A DNA stretch of 64,000 bases from Diabrotica undecimpunctata (Eukaryota > Arthropoda > Insecta > Coleoptera > Chrysomelidae), in NCBI RefSeq assembly GCF_040954645.1, contig NC_092808.1, forward strand, positions 83,081,889 through 83,145,888. Reading direction: 5' to 3'. The notes beneath the pieces were generated by a model. The model did no database searches. It was not told the origin of the DNA and worked only from the letters and a program-made list of their open reading frames with translations. Numbering within the stretch: the stretch's first letter is position 1; the number at the start of each line of letters is the position of its first letter. This document shows positions 22,250-35,532 of the stretch, piece by piece. The position numbers and the translations under genes are program-made.

Positions 22250-23370
22250 CCGTCTTTTTTGAACGACCTGTGGTCTTTTTTCAATTGGACACTTGTCTAA
22301 GGCTATGACAAATAGTCTGTCCTCTGCTATTCTACATTAATATGACTGATTCATTTTCTCTTTCTTGCAGCTATTTTATTGTTTATCCTGTCAATCCTGT
22401 GTATCTTTTTCTTCTTCTTCTTTTTATATAGACATGACTCTGTCTGTTTTTCAATGTGTCTCCAGTAAGTTGCCGTTCCATGGTTTTCGTGGTCTTCTTA
22501 CTGATCGTCTTCCTATTGGGTAACCGTCTCTTGCCATGTCTACTACTCCATTTGTTGTCATTCGGCTTATATGATCTTTCCATTCTACTCTTCTATTTCT
22601 TAACCAGTTCTTGATGTTCTTCACCTTGTATCTACATCTTATATCTGTACTTCTAGCTCTGTCCCATAGTGTCTTACCATCAATTTTTCTAAGTGTTTTT
22701 ATCTCTGTTGTTTCTAACATCCTTTTTGTTCTCTCTGTGTCAGGTCTTGTTTCTGCTGCGTATGTCATTATTGGTCTGATAACTGTTTTGTAAATTCTGC
22801 CTTTGGTTTCTTTCCCGATATTTTTATTTCTTCATATTGTTTCATTTAGGCAGCCTGCAGCTCTGTTTGCTCTATTTAGTGGATCTTCCACTTAAGTTTC
22901 GAGCTTTCCGTAGCTAGATAATAGGATACCTAGATATTTAAACTCCATCACTTGTTCTATTATCTGACCTTCCAGCTCCAATTAACATATTAGTAAACTT
23001 GCTGTTGTAACCATGCATTTTGTCTCTTTTGAGGAAATTAACATGTTAAATTTTCTGGCGGTTATATGAAATTGGTGTAGCATACGTTGTAAATCATCTT
23101 CACTTTGAAGGAATAGTATTGCGTCGTCTGCATAGCAAATTATTTTAATTTGTTTTTCTCCCATTTGGTATCCTCTTTTATTTCTTACTTTTTTATTATT
23201 TCATCCATAATCCGGTTGAACAATAGAGGACTCATTAAATCTCCCTGTCTTATCCCATTACCAGCTTCAATAGGGTCGGTTAGTTCTTCTTCTACTTTTA
23301 TTTTATTGTGTTGTTTTGGTATATATTTTCGATTGTTTTGATTATTCAATGAAATTGACATTAATTTGAT
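22250..23370 (-). mobile_element. RTE-like LINE relic, RT core and C-terminus
   Basis: Reverse strand. A GIRQGDLMSPLLFN block at about 23210-23270, then the catalytic box in KIICYADDAILFLQSEDDLQ (near 23110-23160; YADD intact). The C-terminal RTKRMLETTEIKTLRKIDGK, ARSTDIRCRYKV and VEWKDHISRM blocks run down to 22400, ending in a basic GRRSVRRPRKPWN motif. The frame is split between 22980 and 22790 and between other segments. Confidence 0.75.
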
Positions 23371-23559
23371 TCATTTTATTAGTACTGATGGTATATAACT
23401 AGCATCTGTTGATACTATATATCAATTTGAACATGTGGAAGTAAGAGAACTCTCTTGTTAGTAATTTCGGTGTAAATTATGATGAAACCAGAAATAACCC
23501 ATAATATTATCCCACACCTCAAAGGTCTGCCTCGCGGTATCTGGGAGACGCAATAATTC

Positions 23560-26310
23560 GCTTTTGATAGATAAAAACAAAAACCCACTAAGACGAACAC
23601 AACATAAATCAAAAAAATCCGTCAACCTGTCAATAGGGACATACAATATTAGATCAATGTCTACGGATGAAAAAGTACATGAATTGGAAGAAGAATTAAC
23701 AAACATAAAATGAGATATCATAGGCCTATCAGAAACTCGACGAAAAGAAGAAACCCGAATACAGCCTATGTCATAATTAAAATAAGAAGAACATCAATTA
23801 AAATTATCCAGGTATATGCCCCCATGACAGCTTATGATGACGAAGATATCGAACTATTTTATGAAGATATATCAAAGGCTATGGAAGAACATAAAAATCG
23901 TCTTATACTAGTAATTCGAGATTTCAATGCCAAACTGGGTAGAAAACTAAACAAGGAAGAAACTAAAATAGGAGATTTCGGGTATGGTCAGAGAAATGAT
24001 AGAGGTGCTACTTTGATGAACTACCTAGAAGAAAAGCATCTATACGCAATGAACTCCTTTTACAAAAAGAAGCCCCAACGAAAGTGGACATGGATCAGCC
24101 CTAATGGATCCACAAAAAATGAGATCGACTACATACTGTCCACGGAACGATATATCATTAAAGATGTAACAGTTCTTAACAGATTCACAACAGGTAGCGA
24201 TCACTGGTTGGTCAGAGCAAAAATTAGTGTTGACGGTAACTATGAAATGAAAAGAAAAATAATTAAAAACTGGGATCTAGTAGATAGAAACAAACTAGGG
24301 CAATATAAAGAGATATACAAAGACCTATTAAAAGAACAACTTACTTAAAAATTAGACAGTGATGACAAAGATATAGATGAAATAGACAACATACTTACAG
24401 CAACGATGATTACTTCAGGAAAAGAAATAGCAAAAAAGGATCTAAAAAAGAACAACTATATATCAACAGAAACAAAGAAGCTTATGGATAAAAGAAGGAC
24501 GCTATAGAATATGTAGAAATCAATAAAACAATAAGCAGAATGATAAGAGAAAATAAGAGAAAAGAACAAGAAATAAAAATAGAAAAGGTAATACAAAACA
24601 ACAAAAATATGAAATGCTTAAGACCGAAATTAGGTAAGTGTGAAATAAACAAAATAAAAGATGAAAACGGACTAGAAACAAACATTAAAGATGACATTAT
24701 AAATATTATCCACCATTTCTACTCAGAACTATACAAAACAAAAAAGGAACCACCAGAAACAATTAAAAACCAACTTAAGGCTAAAGTAAAAAATGTCAAC
24801 TCAGAGCTATAGCCAGAAATAAGCAAATCAGAAATAAAGAAGGCATTGAAAGAAATGAAAAACAACAAATCGCCTGGAAAAGATGGAATAACTGCAGATA
24901 TGCTGAAATATGGTGGAAAAGTGGTAATTAACACTCTACATTCCCTTTTTAACAAGATATTAAAAGAAAAAAGAATCCCAAACAACTGGAAGGAATCCGT
25001 AACCATTATCCTACACAAGAAAGGGGATAAAGCAGATATAAAAAACTACCGTCTCATAACACTCCTCAATGTAATGTATAAACTCCCAACAAAAATTTTA
25101 ACCAATAGATTGACGACAAAATTCGATGGATACCCAACAAGCTGGTTTTAGAAAGGGATTCAGCAAAAGTGACCATTTACTAAGTATGAAAATACTTATA
25201 GAACGAGCAAATGAATACCATATTCCTCTATATATAGCGTTCATAGACTTCGAAAAGGCTTTCGACAGTGTCGAACATTGGGCAGTGAAAAGTTCTTTGA
25301 TTAACAGCAGAATTGACCACAGATATACGGAACTAATAGCCAATATATATAAGGAAGCCAAAACAACAATTAAAGGATATGAATAAACAAAATCAATACA
25401 AATAAATAGAGGCGTGAGACACAATATCACCGAAACTTTTCAATCAGGCTCTGGAGGATATTTTTAAAAGATTAGTATGGGAAGAAAAAGGTATAAAAAT
25501 TTGTGGACAACGCTTAAACCATCTAATATACGCTGATGACATCGTATTGATAACAGATAAATGAGAAGAATTATTTGAAATGATGAAAGAACTGGACGTA
25601 GAAGCTGGAAAGATAGGCCTTATTATGAATTACAACAAGACCAAAATTATAACAAATACAGATGAAAACATCACAATGAGGATCGGACAAGATGAAGTAG
25701 AACAAGTTCAGGATTATATATATCTGGGTCAAACTATAAAACGTAACAAAGAAAACCAAACAGCAGAGATAAAAAGACGAGTTAGACTGGCATGGGCGGC
25801 ATTTGGCAAACTAAGCTACATTCTTAAAAACAAAAGATATCCACAGCATCTTAAGACTAAAGTATACAATCAATGCGTACTCCCTGTTCTAACTTATGGT
25901 TCTCAAGCGTGGACATTTACAAAAGCAAACATGGACATAACCATAAAAACCCAAAGAGCAATGGAAAGACAAATGTTGCACATAAGACTAATGGATAAAA
26001 AGAGAAACGAGTGGATAAGAGAGAAAACAAAAGTGAGGGATATTAGACAAGAAGTTGCAAAATTGAAATGGAGATTTGCCGGGCACAATATAAGACAAAA
26101 AGAAGACCGATGGAACAAAATTCTTATAAGTTGGAGACCGTGGGAATATAAACGAAGCAGAGGAAGGCCCCAAATGAGATGGGCAGATGATATCAAGAAG
26201 CACGTGGGCTCTAGGTGGATGACTATCCCGACAGACAGAGAAGAATGGAAAAGGATTGGGAAGGCCTATGTCTAAAGATGGACCAAAAAAGGCTAATTAG
26301 ATAGAGACAG
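23560..26310 (+). mobile_element. RTE-like LINE, nearly full coding span but broken
   Basis: Endonuclease N-terminus GTYNIRSMSTDEKVHELEEE near 23638-23700 with LSETRRKEET, then the catalytic endonuclease blocks IIQVYAPMTAYDDEDIE (23800-23850), IRDFNAKLGR (family GDFNAK..; 23912-23945), NEIDYIL (24117-24140) and TTGSDHWLV (24187-24213, keeping the SDH motif). RT follows: NNKSPGKDGITADMLKYGG (24866-24915), NYRLITLLNVMYK, QAGFRKG, FIDFEKAFDSVEH (25238-25278), LIYADDIVLIT (25525-25557; YADD intact). The C-terminal QRAMERQMLHIRL and GRPQMRWADDIK blocks end at 26275. Stops or frameshifts occur near 23712, 24348, 24812, 25125, 25386 and 25562. A long final frame (25580-26275) is still open. Confidence 0.85.
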
Positions 26311-27639
26311 ATTCTCCCCGTGTGATCTTAGTATTTCCGTTGATTGAATAGTATAGGGTATCCAATATTTTAATTAACGGTATGTCAGAGTTTTATTAAT
26401 TTTTATATATATTTGCAAAATGAAGAAGAAAGTTTAGTACAGGCAGTTAAACAGCTGATCTGTCAATTTAGAAGTAAGAGCAAGTACCAACTTGCTGAAA
26501 AGCATACCATACACAAAAGGGATAATAAAATGTACTGCACAAACTATAGCGATATAAGCTATATATAAGCTATATATCTATTAATTATTAGGATATACAA
26601 TATTTTTTCTAATACACCTGGAACGATTGAGTGAATAATCAATTATTGACTATTAGGCAGTTAATTAGAAATGTTGGGAATACAAAAAAAAACATTAAAC
26701 TAGTTATTTATAGATTTTAAACAAACACTGATATAATCATAAGAATAAAACTATGAAATACCATGGCAGAACTTACTGTCGACTTATTTTCAAATGTATT
26801 GCAAAGAGCTTTAAAAAATGTGAACGAATTATTAACAGCTGTTTTGAAAACTAAATATTATGAGACGAATTGGGGATATTATATTACACAAACTAAACCG
26901 CTTGCCTACAAAAATATTAGGAACATATGATACGACGCGAAAGACTAATGACTTTACAGCTAATTGCCACATAAGTATCAATGTAACTATAGCTCGCAAA
27001 ATGGGTTCAATTACATTGCAATTTTTAAATTTTTCGTGATGAAATGAAGTGATTGATTGTTGTTTTGAAAAGGTAAGTTGTTTTTTATTTTTGTATTCCT
27101 ATCATCTGATATTGTAATATCAACAACATTTTTCATAATATATTCTGAAATGCGCTTTCTCTTACTGATAACGAACAAAAGTTTTATTAACTTCTCGTTA
27201 ATAATTATAATTATGAAGGAATTTAGATTTTTATCTTGTTCTTACTATAGTTCTAAAGCACAAATGTAGTCATAGTCTACCGTATATTTTTCATAGTGGT
27301 CATAGTTTTTAATTGTAGTATAGCTTATGTGTTTATAATAACTAGCGCATAGAAAATAATAAAAATTTTTACCCTGTGCTTTATGTTTATTATCCTTTAT
27401 TGTATTGGAACATCTAGAAGTATAGCAATACATTTTAATTGTTGAACAAAAGAGAAAATAAAAACACTTTTTGTGGTGTGCCACTTAACCATACACAAAA
27501 TTGTACACAAATAGTCAAATGGTAGTAAAAGTTTCCGATATAGGCCTCCAGACGGCAGAGGCACCGCCGCGCTCTATGTCTATACTATGAGATGTTTTTC
27601 ATACAGTTTTCGGATCAGATTTTTTCAAAACATCAAATT
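26311..27639. other. No gene recognised
   Basis: AT-rich spacer. Short open frames at 27078-27484 show no family resemblance. Confidence 0.35.
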
Positions 27640-28080
27640 ACATCTTCTTTTTGCCTTTCTTTATTTAGGCTAACCGCTACTGTTTTTTTCTTCAGCGTTT
27701 CTTCTTAATCTACATTAATGTTTATATTTACAATTCTTTCTGGAACGAGCTATAATTTTTCTCAAATAACCATTTTGTGTGGTTTAGTCGCCTTAAGGTT
27801 TAGCATGCTTTATCAGATGCTCTTTAAAGTCCCTTTTAATATTAATATCGTTTGAGAAATTTTTCCCAGATACTTATATTTCGTTTTGATTTTCAATCTT
27901 CTTTTAATGTTAGTTTAAATGGTCCAGTAGTGTGTTCGTACAGTTCAGTTATAAGCAAAATTAGGTGTTGTTGTACACCTAATTCTTTTAGTATCAGTCA
28001 CAAGTGACCATTTGACTCTGTCGAACGCTTACGATAATCTATAAAACAAATCCATAGTGGGATATTGAATTCCGTAGACT
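27640..28080 (-). mobile_element. Small LINE reverse-transcriptase remnant
   Basis: Around 27990-28065 the reverse strand reads MDLFYRLS*AFDRVKWSLVT, matching the LINE RT block 'FIDYRKAFDRV'. The rest is too decayed to assign. Confidence 0.45.
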
Positions 28081-29619
<1,539 letters not shown>

Positions 29620-30855
29620 CTATGTCACTATCGCTGTCATCTTCAGTAGACTCGTCATCATCTAATGTTATAATTATTGGTTTAATATGTGAGGTTAATG
29701 TTCTGTAATGATCTTCCGTTTTTCTAACATGTGAAACACAATTTTGCCACAGTGTTGGGGAAATCTTTTTTATTTCTTCTACATGTGATACCGATTGGCT
29801 ACTAAATTTGGGACAGCAGTTGTTTCGCCGTAAACTTCCCTTAAGTTGGCTCTAGATTAATTCAATAGGGTTAAAAACATAGTAATAAGGAGGTAATCGC
29901 AATATAATATGACCATCACGTTTGGCTAATAAAATTCGTCTATAACAAACTGTTTCTCAAATACTTTTGTGTGAAGAACTTCCAACATTTATTTTTTTGT
30001 ATATTTTTCTTCAAAGTGCAAATCATTTTCATACAAAAAATCCGATATTTGTTTTTTCGTCGAGTAATTTGGCAACACTTTTTTTTCAAACCATTCCTTA
30101 AACAAGTTACTCTTCATATTTTCAGGGTAATCCAGGTTTGAATCTTTAATGTTTTTTGCCGATAGTAAAAAATTTTCTCCTCCAAGCTAGCCATTTTTGG
30201 ATCCGATGTTCAGAATAATTATTTGCTGACCTCTATTAATTGGGTAATTGGGTGCAATATCGGTCTTCCTTCATCTGTAAATTTAGATATAGCATCCAAG
30301 TATTCGTTTTTCCAGTAAATAAGTCGAGGGGAATCCATTATTGATGATCGCTTATTAATTTTCTTGTATCAAAAACTAATTCAAATGATTGTGATTCAAA
30401 AACCTTGATAAATTTGAAGGCGAATACGTAATAGAATAGTCCTTAACAAGTTGATCGTAGATCATACTAAGCGTTGGAACTAGATTCTTTGAATATAAAT
30501 TATTAACTGCTCTTCTAATTACCTCAGCGTCTTTTTCATTTACTGCTTTATATGTAGAAAAGTAACTCCGCTTTTTACGAGGTTGAATTCTATCTGTAAA
30601 AATTTTCCACACTGTTGTATATAGCATTCTTGTCAATCGAAATGTTGCCTTGATGAGAAATTTACCGTCTTCTGGAATTGGATTATCTTCTTTTACTGTT
30701 TGATAAACATTCCCAATAATTTCTTTGGCATCATCAGACAAATGTAAACGTGTTTTACACTTAGCATTAGCTTCACTGATTCCTGACATTTTACTTGAAT
30801 AGTCGTGACCTAACGACCGATCTAAATGCAAGAAAATAACTGCCGGCATGTGCAA
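29620..30855 (-). mobile_element. Tc1/mariner (IS630-type) transposase relic
   Basis: The N-terminal half is a 159-residue open frame (30855-30376) with LSDDAKEIIGNVYQTVKEDN, a helix-turn-helix-like region and LYSKNLVPTLSMIYDQLVKD. It continues at about 30340 with MDSPRLIYWKNEYLDAISKF, then FKEWFEKKVLPNYS near 30060-30110, and ends with HIILRLPPYYYVFNPIEL near 29860-29915. This last is the third catalytic region of an arthropod IS630-like family (LRLPPYHC.LNPIELIW). The first two catalytic aspartates are not recoverable. A related copy lies at 45395-46217. Confidence 0.68.
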
Positions 30856-31869
30856 ATGTCAAACTTAAATATGTTTGCCCCCTTTCATAATGTTTCATAA
30901 ATTATTTTTTTTAGAAAAATAAATGATACCTAATTATACCTAAATACCTATTAGCACGAGAATTATAATGTACAAAGCTATAGAATAATAATAAGAGGTA
31001 TACTTTTTATCTTTAACTAATATACTTGCTACTGATTTTTTAATTTTCTTTTATTTAAAGATAGAAATCTTTATTATCGAAAGTCAATTTTATTTAAAGT
31101 GAAAACGACGTAAAACACAATATTCTAACTCCATAAACTTCAACTAATGGGTCCGTTGAACATAAAAATTGTTTGTGATCGTTAGTAATAATTGATTCCA
31201 AGCAACTTAATTTCAGATAAGTAAATCAGATGAGTAAGCAAAGATGAATAATTCGTGTATAGCAAAACTTTTTTTAATACGAAGCATTGTGTAGAAATTT
31301 TAGTTTTATCAATTTATTTGCACTGATAGGTAACGAGTCAGTTCTGTAAATAATATAAAGTCCGGTCCTAGTAAGCTGTTCCAAAACTATGGCTACCCGT
31401 CGCAAAGACAATTGAGGGATTAGTAACATCAATAGGTGTTGTTCATTATTATAATACTGCGGTCGACTGGGTCATGCCACCAGCCTTAGGCCAAATTTAT
31501 TATATCTTACTATAATATAAATAACTATATATCTTATAATTATATTTTACTATAATAAAAATAACCAAACTATAATATCAATTTTTGATACAACTAACGT
31601 AACCAGTATGTTTTGACCAATCTTTAATACCCTTCTTATTTGAATAATATTATTTATTAAATTTAATACCTAAACCATTTTCCAAATTGTCAGGTACCTA
31701 ATAAATACAAATCTTTTAATAATAGCTGCGCAAGGGGTCTCCACCCGCCTTTACAATTTAGGTAATTAATGTAATGGAGGTAATAAAATTATTGCAATTT
31801 AAATATTTCTTACCTGGTATTTATTCTGTGAAATATAACAATTTCATTGTATTTATTAAAACTCAGTTA
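30856..31869. other. No gene recognised
   Basis: AT-rich sequence leading into the right repetitive arm of the Foldback-like element; nothing coding. Confidence 0.35.
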
Positions 31870-33264
31870 TTTTATGTTGATTTAATAAAAACTTGCCAGA
31901 GCAGTTTCTTATTTTACTTGTAAAAAGAGTACAGTAAAATTATAAAAAAAGTTCTTCACCTGAAATTTTAACCTAGCAGAATTATTTACTTCCCACAAGG
32001 GTTAGTCTAGGGGTAAAAAATTACCGGGATGGTAATAAATTCGTAAAGCCTAGCAGAACACAGTGGTATTTCAAATTTTTTTGTAAGTACACTAGGTCGA
32101 ATATTGCGCTAAGGGGAACGTTTCCAAATAATTAGTTTAGGGGTGTAAAATTATTAAGATATTCAAAGTTTAGTAACAACTTAATAAAATACATCATAAA
32201 ACTTCAGTTATAAGTAGAGGACAGTGAAATTGTAAAAGAAGATGTTTTACTCAAAATTTTAACCTAATAGAATTAATGATTTTTCATAAGGGGCAGTTGA
32301 GATGTGAAAAATTACTAGGGCGGTAATAAATTGGTTAAAACGTAGCAGCACATTGTGGTGTTCCAAAAATAATATTTTTTAATTCCACTGGCTCGAATAT
32401 TAATTTAACGGGAACGTTTCCAAAAAGGTGGTAAAAGTTTAGTAAAAACTTATTAGAACAATTTTTTATTTGAATTATAAGTAGAGGACAGTAAAATTGT
32501 AAAAAAGGTTTTTTCACCTTACATTTTAACCTAGTAGAATTATTGACTTCCCACAAGGAGTAGTTAAAGTGCGAAAAATTACTAGGGTGGTAATAAATTC
32601 GTAAAAACCTATCAACCACTGCGGTATTTCAAAAATACATTTTTGAATTCCGCTGGCTCGAATAATAAACTAGCGGGTACGTTTTCAAATAAGATTAGTT
32701 TAGAGGCGAAAAATTATCAAAGTTATCAAAGTTTGGTAAAAACTTAACAGATTAGTTTTTTATTTTAAGTTATAAGTAGAGGCCAATAAAATTGTAAAAG
32801 AATATTATTCACCTTTTTCAGCTTAATTCTGCTAGCATGAATATTAAGCTAGAGGAATCGCTCCCATTAGGGGTAGGTTTGGGGGTGAAAAATTATCGGG
32901 TTGGTAATAAATTAGTGAGCAATGGGTAAAAAAATATGCCATAGGCAAAAAGTTTTTTTGTTTAATTCTGCTAGTTTAAACTTTAAGCCAACAGAATCGC
33001 TCCCCTTAAGGGTGGTTTGGTGGTGAACAATTATTAGAGTGGTAATAAATTAGTGAAAAATGTGTGACAAAATATGCCATAGGGAAAAAGTTTTTTTTAA
33101 TTCAGCTAGCTTGAACCTTAAGTCAGCAGAATCGCTTTCCTTAAGTGTGGTTTAGTGTGGTGAAAAATTATTAGAGTGGTAATATATTAGTGAAAATGGG
33201 TGAAAAAATATGTTATACGTTAAATTGGATTCCGCTCATGTGTCCCCGCTAGCTTAAGGGTCCT
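31870..33264 (-). repeat. Right inverted arm with internal tandem repeats
   Basis: Two nested periodicities. In the inner part, units of roughly 270-295 bp are marked by 'gggaacgtttccaaa' at about 32114, 32409 and (as gggtacgttttcaaa) 32675. In the outer part, units of roughly 135-140 bp are marked by 'agaatcgctcc' variants at about 32855, 32993 and 33128. Both unit types also occur inverted in 18779-19370. The last 45 bases mirror the left terminus. Confidence 0.82.
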
Positions 33265-33273
33265 CGAGAAATA
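33265..33273. repeat. 9-bp target site duplication, right copy
   Basis: cgagaaata, identical to 18770-18778. Confidence 0.8.
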
Positions 33274-33836
33274 TTAACAAGGGTGGGTATAGATTTATAA
33301 AATTTATTTTATAATTACGTTCAATATTTTTAATAGAATTATTGATAAAGTTAAATACTAGGTTTATATGGAATTAAACCATAATTGATTGTAATAATAA
33401 TTACACTTTATAACTGGCATTTGAAGTTTCTATTTCCACCGTGAAAACCAAATTATTTGTACACACGCTCACCTTATAATAACAGATGATTACAGTGTTT
33501 TTCACACATCACCTAGTTGCCTACTCAGCAAGTAGGAAATTTTGTGTGTACATACTCGACTATAGCTCACTCGCCGACTCTTCGGTTGTTTACAAGCCGG
33601 CTTCTAAACCCGCCCCGTCGCTCCGTCTACTTGAGCATTAAGTGACGATTGATGTAAAGGTAACGTCCATAAATTCATATAGTAACAAGATATTTGTTTA
33701 TAAGGCATACGTGATTGAGGAGAAATACAGGAATTAAAACAAGATATGAATATAAAAATATATATCTTATATTTCCAAGTTGCTTTAATGTTTGAATTAA
33801 TTGGAAAATAATTAAATTTTTAATCCTTTGTTTCAG
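33274..33836. other. Intron 2, 3' end
   Basis: Single-copy-looking AT-rich intron sequence with a GC-richer patch at about 33540-33650, ending in ctttgtttcag, the acceptor of exon 3 at 33836. Confidence 0.5.
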
Positions 33837-34911
33837 ATTCTTTCTTGGTATGGCGGGAGATATGGCATTTGTAGCATGTCCAATGTATATGGCTGAAATA
33901 TCGGATCAAAGAATAAGAGGATTTTTATCTGGAATAATTTACATGATGGTCCATACTGGAACAGTCATTGTTTACCTTGTTGGTCCTTATACACCACATT
34001 ACGTAACACCAATCATTGGTATAATTCTTGTTACGACAGAATTATTGGTCTTCAGTTTTATGCCAGAGTCCCCGTACTACTTAATATCTAAAGGAAAAGA
34101 GGAAGAAGCGAAGAAAGCCTTACAGTTTTTCAAACCTTATCAGGACACTGAAAAAGAAGTAACTAGTATAACAGAAATGTTAGTTAAACAAAATATTACA
34201 AAAGTACATCCACAGGATTTAATTTTAGTCAAAAGTAATAGAAAGGCGATTACCATAATGACAGTTCTTAATACCGGTCAGCATCTATGTGCTTACACTG
34301 TAATTTTAATGAACTTACATTTGATTTTGGCGGCTGCTGGATCAATTTATATGGATTCTGCACTAACAGCTATAATATTTGCGACTATAATGTTGGTGTC
34401 AGTTACTTTTGCATCACTTCAAGTAGATAAGTATGGAAGAAGAATGTTAATAATGGTATCAGCAATTGTTTCCGGATTGTGCCTTCTAGCACTGGCTGTG
34501 TATTTTCATTTAAAATATTTACATATTGATGTGTCAAGCTTTAGTTGGATTCCTTTAGTATCGGTAATGATATATGCCGCTTTCTTTAAAGCTGGCGCAG
34601 GGTTAGTACCTATTATATTAACTGCAGAAATATTTCCGAGCAATATGAAAGCTATTGGTATGACTGTAGCTGATGGTATGTTTATACTGGGTGGTATTAT
34701 TGCTATTCAAATATATCAGATTTTAACAAGACTTATAAATATTTTCGTACCATTTTATGTTTTTGGTGGTTATGCTTTCTTTGTAGCGATATTTACGTAC
34801 TTTTGTATTCCTGAAACTAAAGGTAGGTCTTTGCAAGAAATTCAAAGTATTCTAAAGGGTGAACCTATAGAGCCTAAAAAATTAAATAAAGAAATTGAAA
34901 CAATTTCATAG
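33837..34911 (+). CDS. Sugar transporter (Tret1-like) gene 1, terminal coding exon 3
   Basis: Completes codon 119 and encodes residues 120-476, ending at TAG 34909-34911. Family signatures: PMYMAEISDQRIRG after helix 4 (residues 134-147), PESPYYLISKG after helix 6 (195-205), second gating loop DKYGRRM (316-322), TAEIFPSNMKA in the helix 10-11 region, and the C-terminal PETKGRSLQEI (444-454). About nine hydrophobic segments follow exon 2, giving the 12-helix MFS fold at the plasma membrane. The helix 7 motif, usually Q-Q-x-S/G-G-x-N in sugar carriers, reads QHLCAYTV here, so substrate preference may differ from trehalose. The frame is intact with conservative transporter features; the gene is probably functional despite the 28.7-kb preceding intron. 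The closest name is facilitated trehalose transporter Tret1-like; the substrate is inference. Confidence 0.96.
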
Positions 34912-35528
34912 GTGATGTTTCTTGTTTTTTAAATATTTTAAAATCATAAGAATCATAAAACGATACATCCTATTTAAGACACGTCTCAAGAAATATTGCG
35001 AATTAAGCATAAAGATTTTTACTTATGTTATGTAAAAACATTGAACAGAGGTGATATTACAATAATTATTTATTTTATTTAGTTTGGTTACGCTCACAAA
35101 TATTTTTAAGTTTATATTATATAATACCAAATATAATAAAAGTTCCTTAACAAATTAAACAATTCTGCTCTGATAAAAACTTTCATAATATCATTACATT
35201 GACGTAATATAAGATTTTATTAACAATTTTGCAAAAAACAGAAAGATAAAATAGATTTTAAAATCAGTTATTAAGACATAAGGTTAATTAAATAATGCTG
35301 TAGCTACTACGTTCACTAAACAAGATAAGAAATTGGACAGAGACATTTTCAAGCGTATAAACTTAATAAGTAAAGTACTTAAAAAAAAGTAAAAATACGT
35401 AAATTATTTAATTATAAGTTTACAGTAGTTTGTAACTAAGAAGCAATAAATAAGAACGTTTTTCGGAAAAAAAGTTGCAAAAACGTTATATGTACAAATT
35501 GATGATTTATTTTTGGGAGAAATAATAT
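34912..35528 (+). other. 3' flank of transporter gene 1, possible polyadenylation signal
   Basis: AT-rich 3' untranslated region and flank. AATAAA at 35135-35140 is a reasonable poly(A) signal; others may serve. A piggyBac starts about 620 bp after the stop codon. Confidence 0.5.
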
Positions 35529-35532
35529 TTAA

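Noticed and set aside
30376..30855. Stand-alone host gene of 159 residues
   Set aside because: The frame continues, after stops, into IS630-type transposase blocks ending LRLPPYYYVFNPIEL, so it is a transposon relic.
33850..34911. Intronless transporter starting at the internal ATG 33850
   Set aside because: It would lack helices 1-3 and the first gating loop; the exon 2 donor and exon 3 acceptor join in frame upstream of this ATG.
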